From an uncultured Allomuricauda sp. (GTDB lineage: Bacteria; Bacteroidota; Bacteroidia; Flavobacteriales; Flavobacteriaceae): a stretch of 5,582 nucleotides of DNA. Under the pieces are notes generated by a model. That model made no database searches and was not told where the DNA came from. It saw nothing but the letters and a program-made list of their open reading frames with translations. This document shows, piece after piece, positions 5,220-5,582 of this stretch. A program made the translations under genes and the position numbers. The DNA is taken from assembly GCA_937911965.1 (NCBI GenBank), contig CALDPL010000134.1, positions 1 to 5,582 on the forward strand. Reading direction: 5' to 3'. The stretch's first letter is position 1, and the number at the start of each line of letters is the position of its first letter.

Positions 5220-5582
5220 TTGGATAAATCTTTGTTAAATGCCCTGGCCGACAAACTCCAAGGGGAGCTCCTAACGGACCAATTGACACGGACCCTTTAC
5301 GCGACCGATGCCTCGGTGTACCGAAAACTGCCCATGGCCGTGGCCTATCCCAAAAACACAGAGGATCTAAAAGCTTTGGTGTCCTTTGCAAATGAAAACA
5401 AGATCGGTCTGATCCCCCGTACCGCGGGCACATCCCTGGCCGGTCAATGCGTCGGGGACGGAATCGTGGTGGATGTGGGAAGGGAGTTCACAAAGATCGT
5501 GGAGTTGGACAAAAACAAAAAACAGGTGCGGGTACAGCCCGGGGTGGTACGGGATGAACTCAACCTCTTCCTTCAGCCACAC
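5220..5582 (+). CDS. FAD-linked oxidase (YdiJ/GlcD-like), N-terminal part (3' truncated by the window edge)
   Basis: An uninterrupted frame of 121 codons begins at TTG 5220 and runs off the right edge. It encodes the start of a PCMH-type FAD-binding oxidoreductase. Seen directly: LYATDASVYRKLPMAVAYPK (residues 26-45), the strand-helix that opens the FAD domain; LIPRTAGTSLAGQ (64-76), the pyrophosphate-binding loop; then GIVVDVGREFTKIVELD and RVQPGVVRDELN. This pattern is that of large (about 950-1000 residue) fusions of an FAD-binding domain with a C-terminal iron-sulfur domain, related to E. coli YdiJ, a D-2-hydroxyglutarate dehydrogenase, and to GlcD. The substrate remains uncertain because the C-terminal half is not in the window. 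The start must be near TTG 5220: an in-frame TGA lies at 5184-5186 and there is no ATG or GTG between it and the conserved region. Confidence 0.85.
   Translation, partial: MDKSLLNALADKLQGELLTDQLTRTLYATDASVYRKLPMAVAYPKNTEDLKALVSFANENKIGLIPRTAGTSLAGQCVGDGIVVDVGREFTKIVELDKNKKQVRVQPGVVRDELNLFLQPH

Overview
The window looks like a piece of chromosome from a Bacteroidota species, most likely a marine member of the Flavobacteriaceae; the genus cannot be read from the sequence. The main clues are several copies of the Bacteroidota promoter element TAnnTTTG (TATATTTG, TATCTTTG, TACGTTTG) at the expected places, few Shine-Dalgarno sites, an archaeal-type GlmM with a GEGNGG loop, a TlpA-type lipoprotein with a DUF4369-like N-terminus, and a YdiJ-type FAD oxidase. 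The longer flanking genes are fairly GC-rich (about 55-65% in blocks counted by hand), while the middle part is clearly poorer in GC.

Layout. (1) 3-422, plus strand: 3' end of a phosphoglucosamine mutase gene (glmM). (2) 419-1330, minus strand: an LpxL/HtrB-like acyltransferase gene, convergent with glmM, with the two stop codons interlocked in a single TTAA. (3) A 19-bp perfect palindrome at 1346-1364 carries a -7 promoter element on each strand and separates the acyltransferase gene from (4) a rhomboid protease gene on the plus strand, 1383-2033. (5) A lower-GC segment from about 2080 to 3400 holds a GNAT acetyltransferase gene (2293-2748) and a small alpha/beta hydrolase gene starting with TTG (2827-3369), both on the plus strand with a likely promoter at 2147-2175. 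(6) On the minus strand, a TlpA-like thioredoxin lipoprotein (3412-4527) lies downstream of a small outer-membrane beta-barrel protein (4632-5129). (7) Divergent from the latter, with overlapping promoters, the 5' end of a large FAD-linked oxidase gene begins at a TTG codon (5220) and runs off the window.

Function. Most genes belong to the cell envelope: an amino-sugar precursor enzyme, a lipid acyltransferase, an intramembrane protease, a lipoprotein thiol-disulfide reductase and an outer-membrane protein. The two low-GC genes look like an accessory insertion of small-molecule or small-protein modifying enzymes. I see no RNA gene, CRISPR array, transposase, integrase or defence system, and nothing that convincingly forms a new multi-gene system. 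The items most worth a second look are the symmetric bidirectional promoter, the overlapping divergent promoters near 5185, the low-GC two-gene cassette, and the two TTG-initiated genes.
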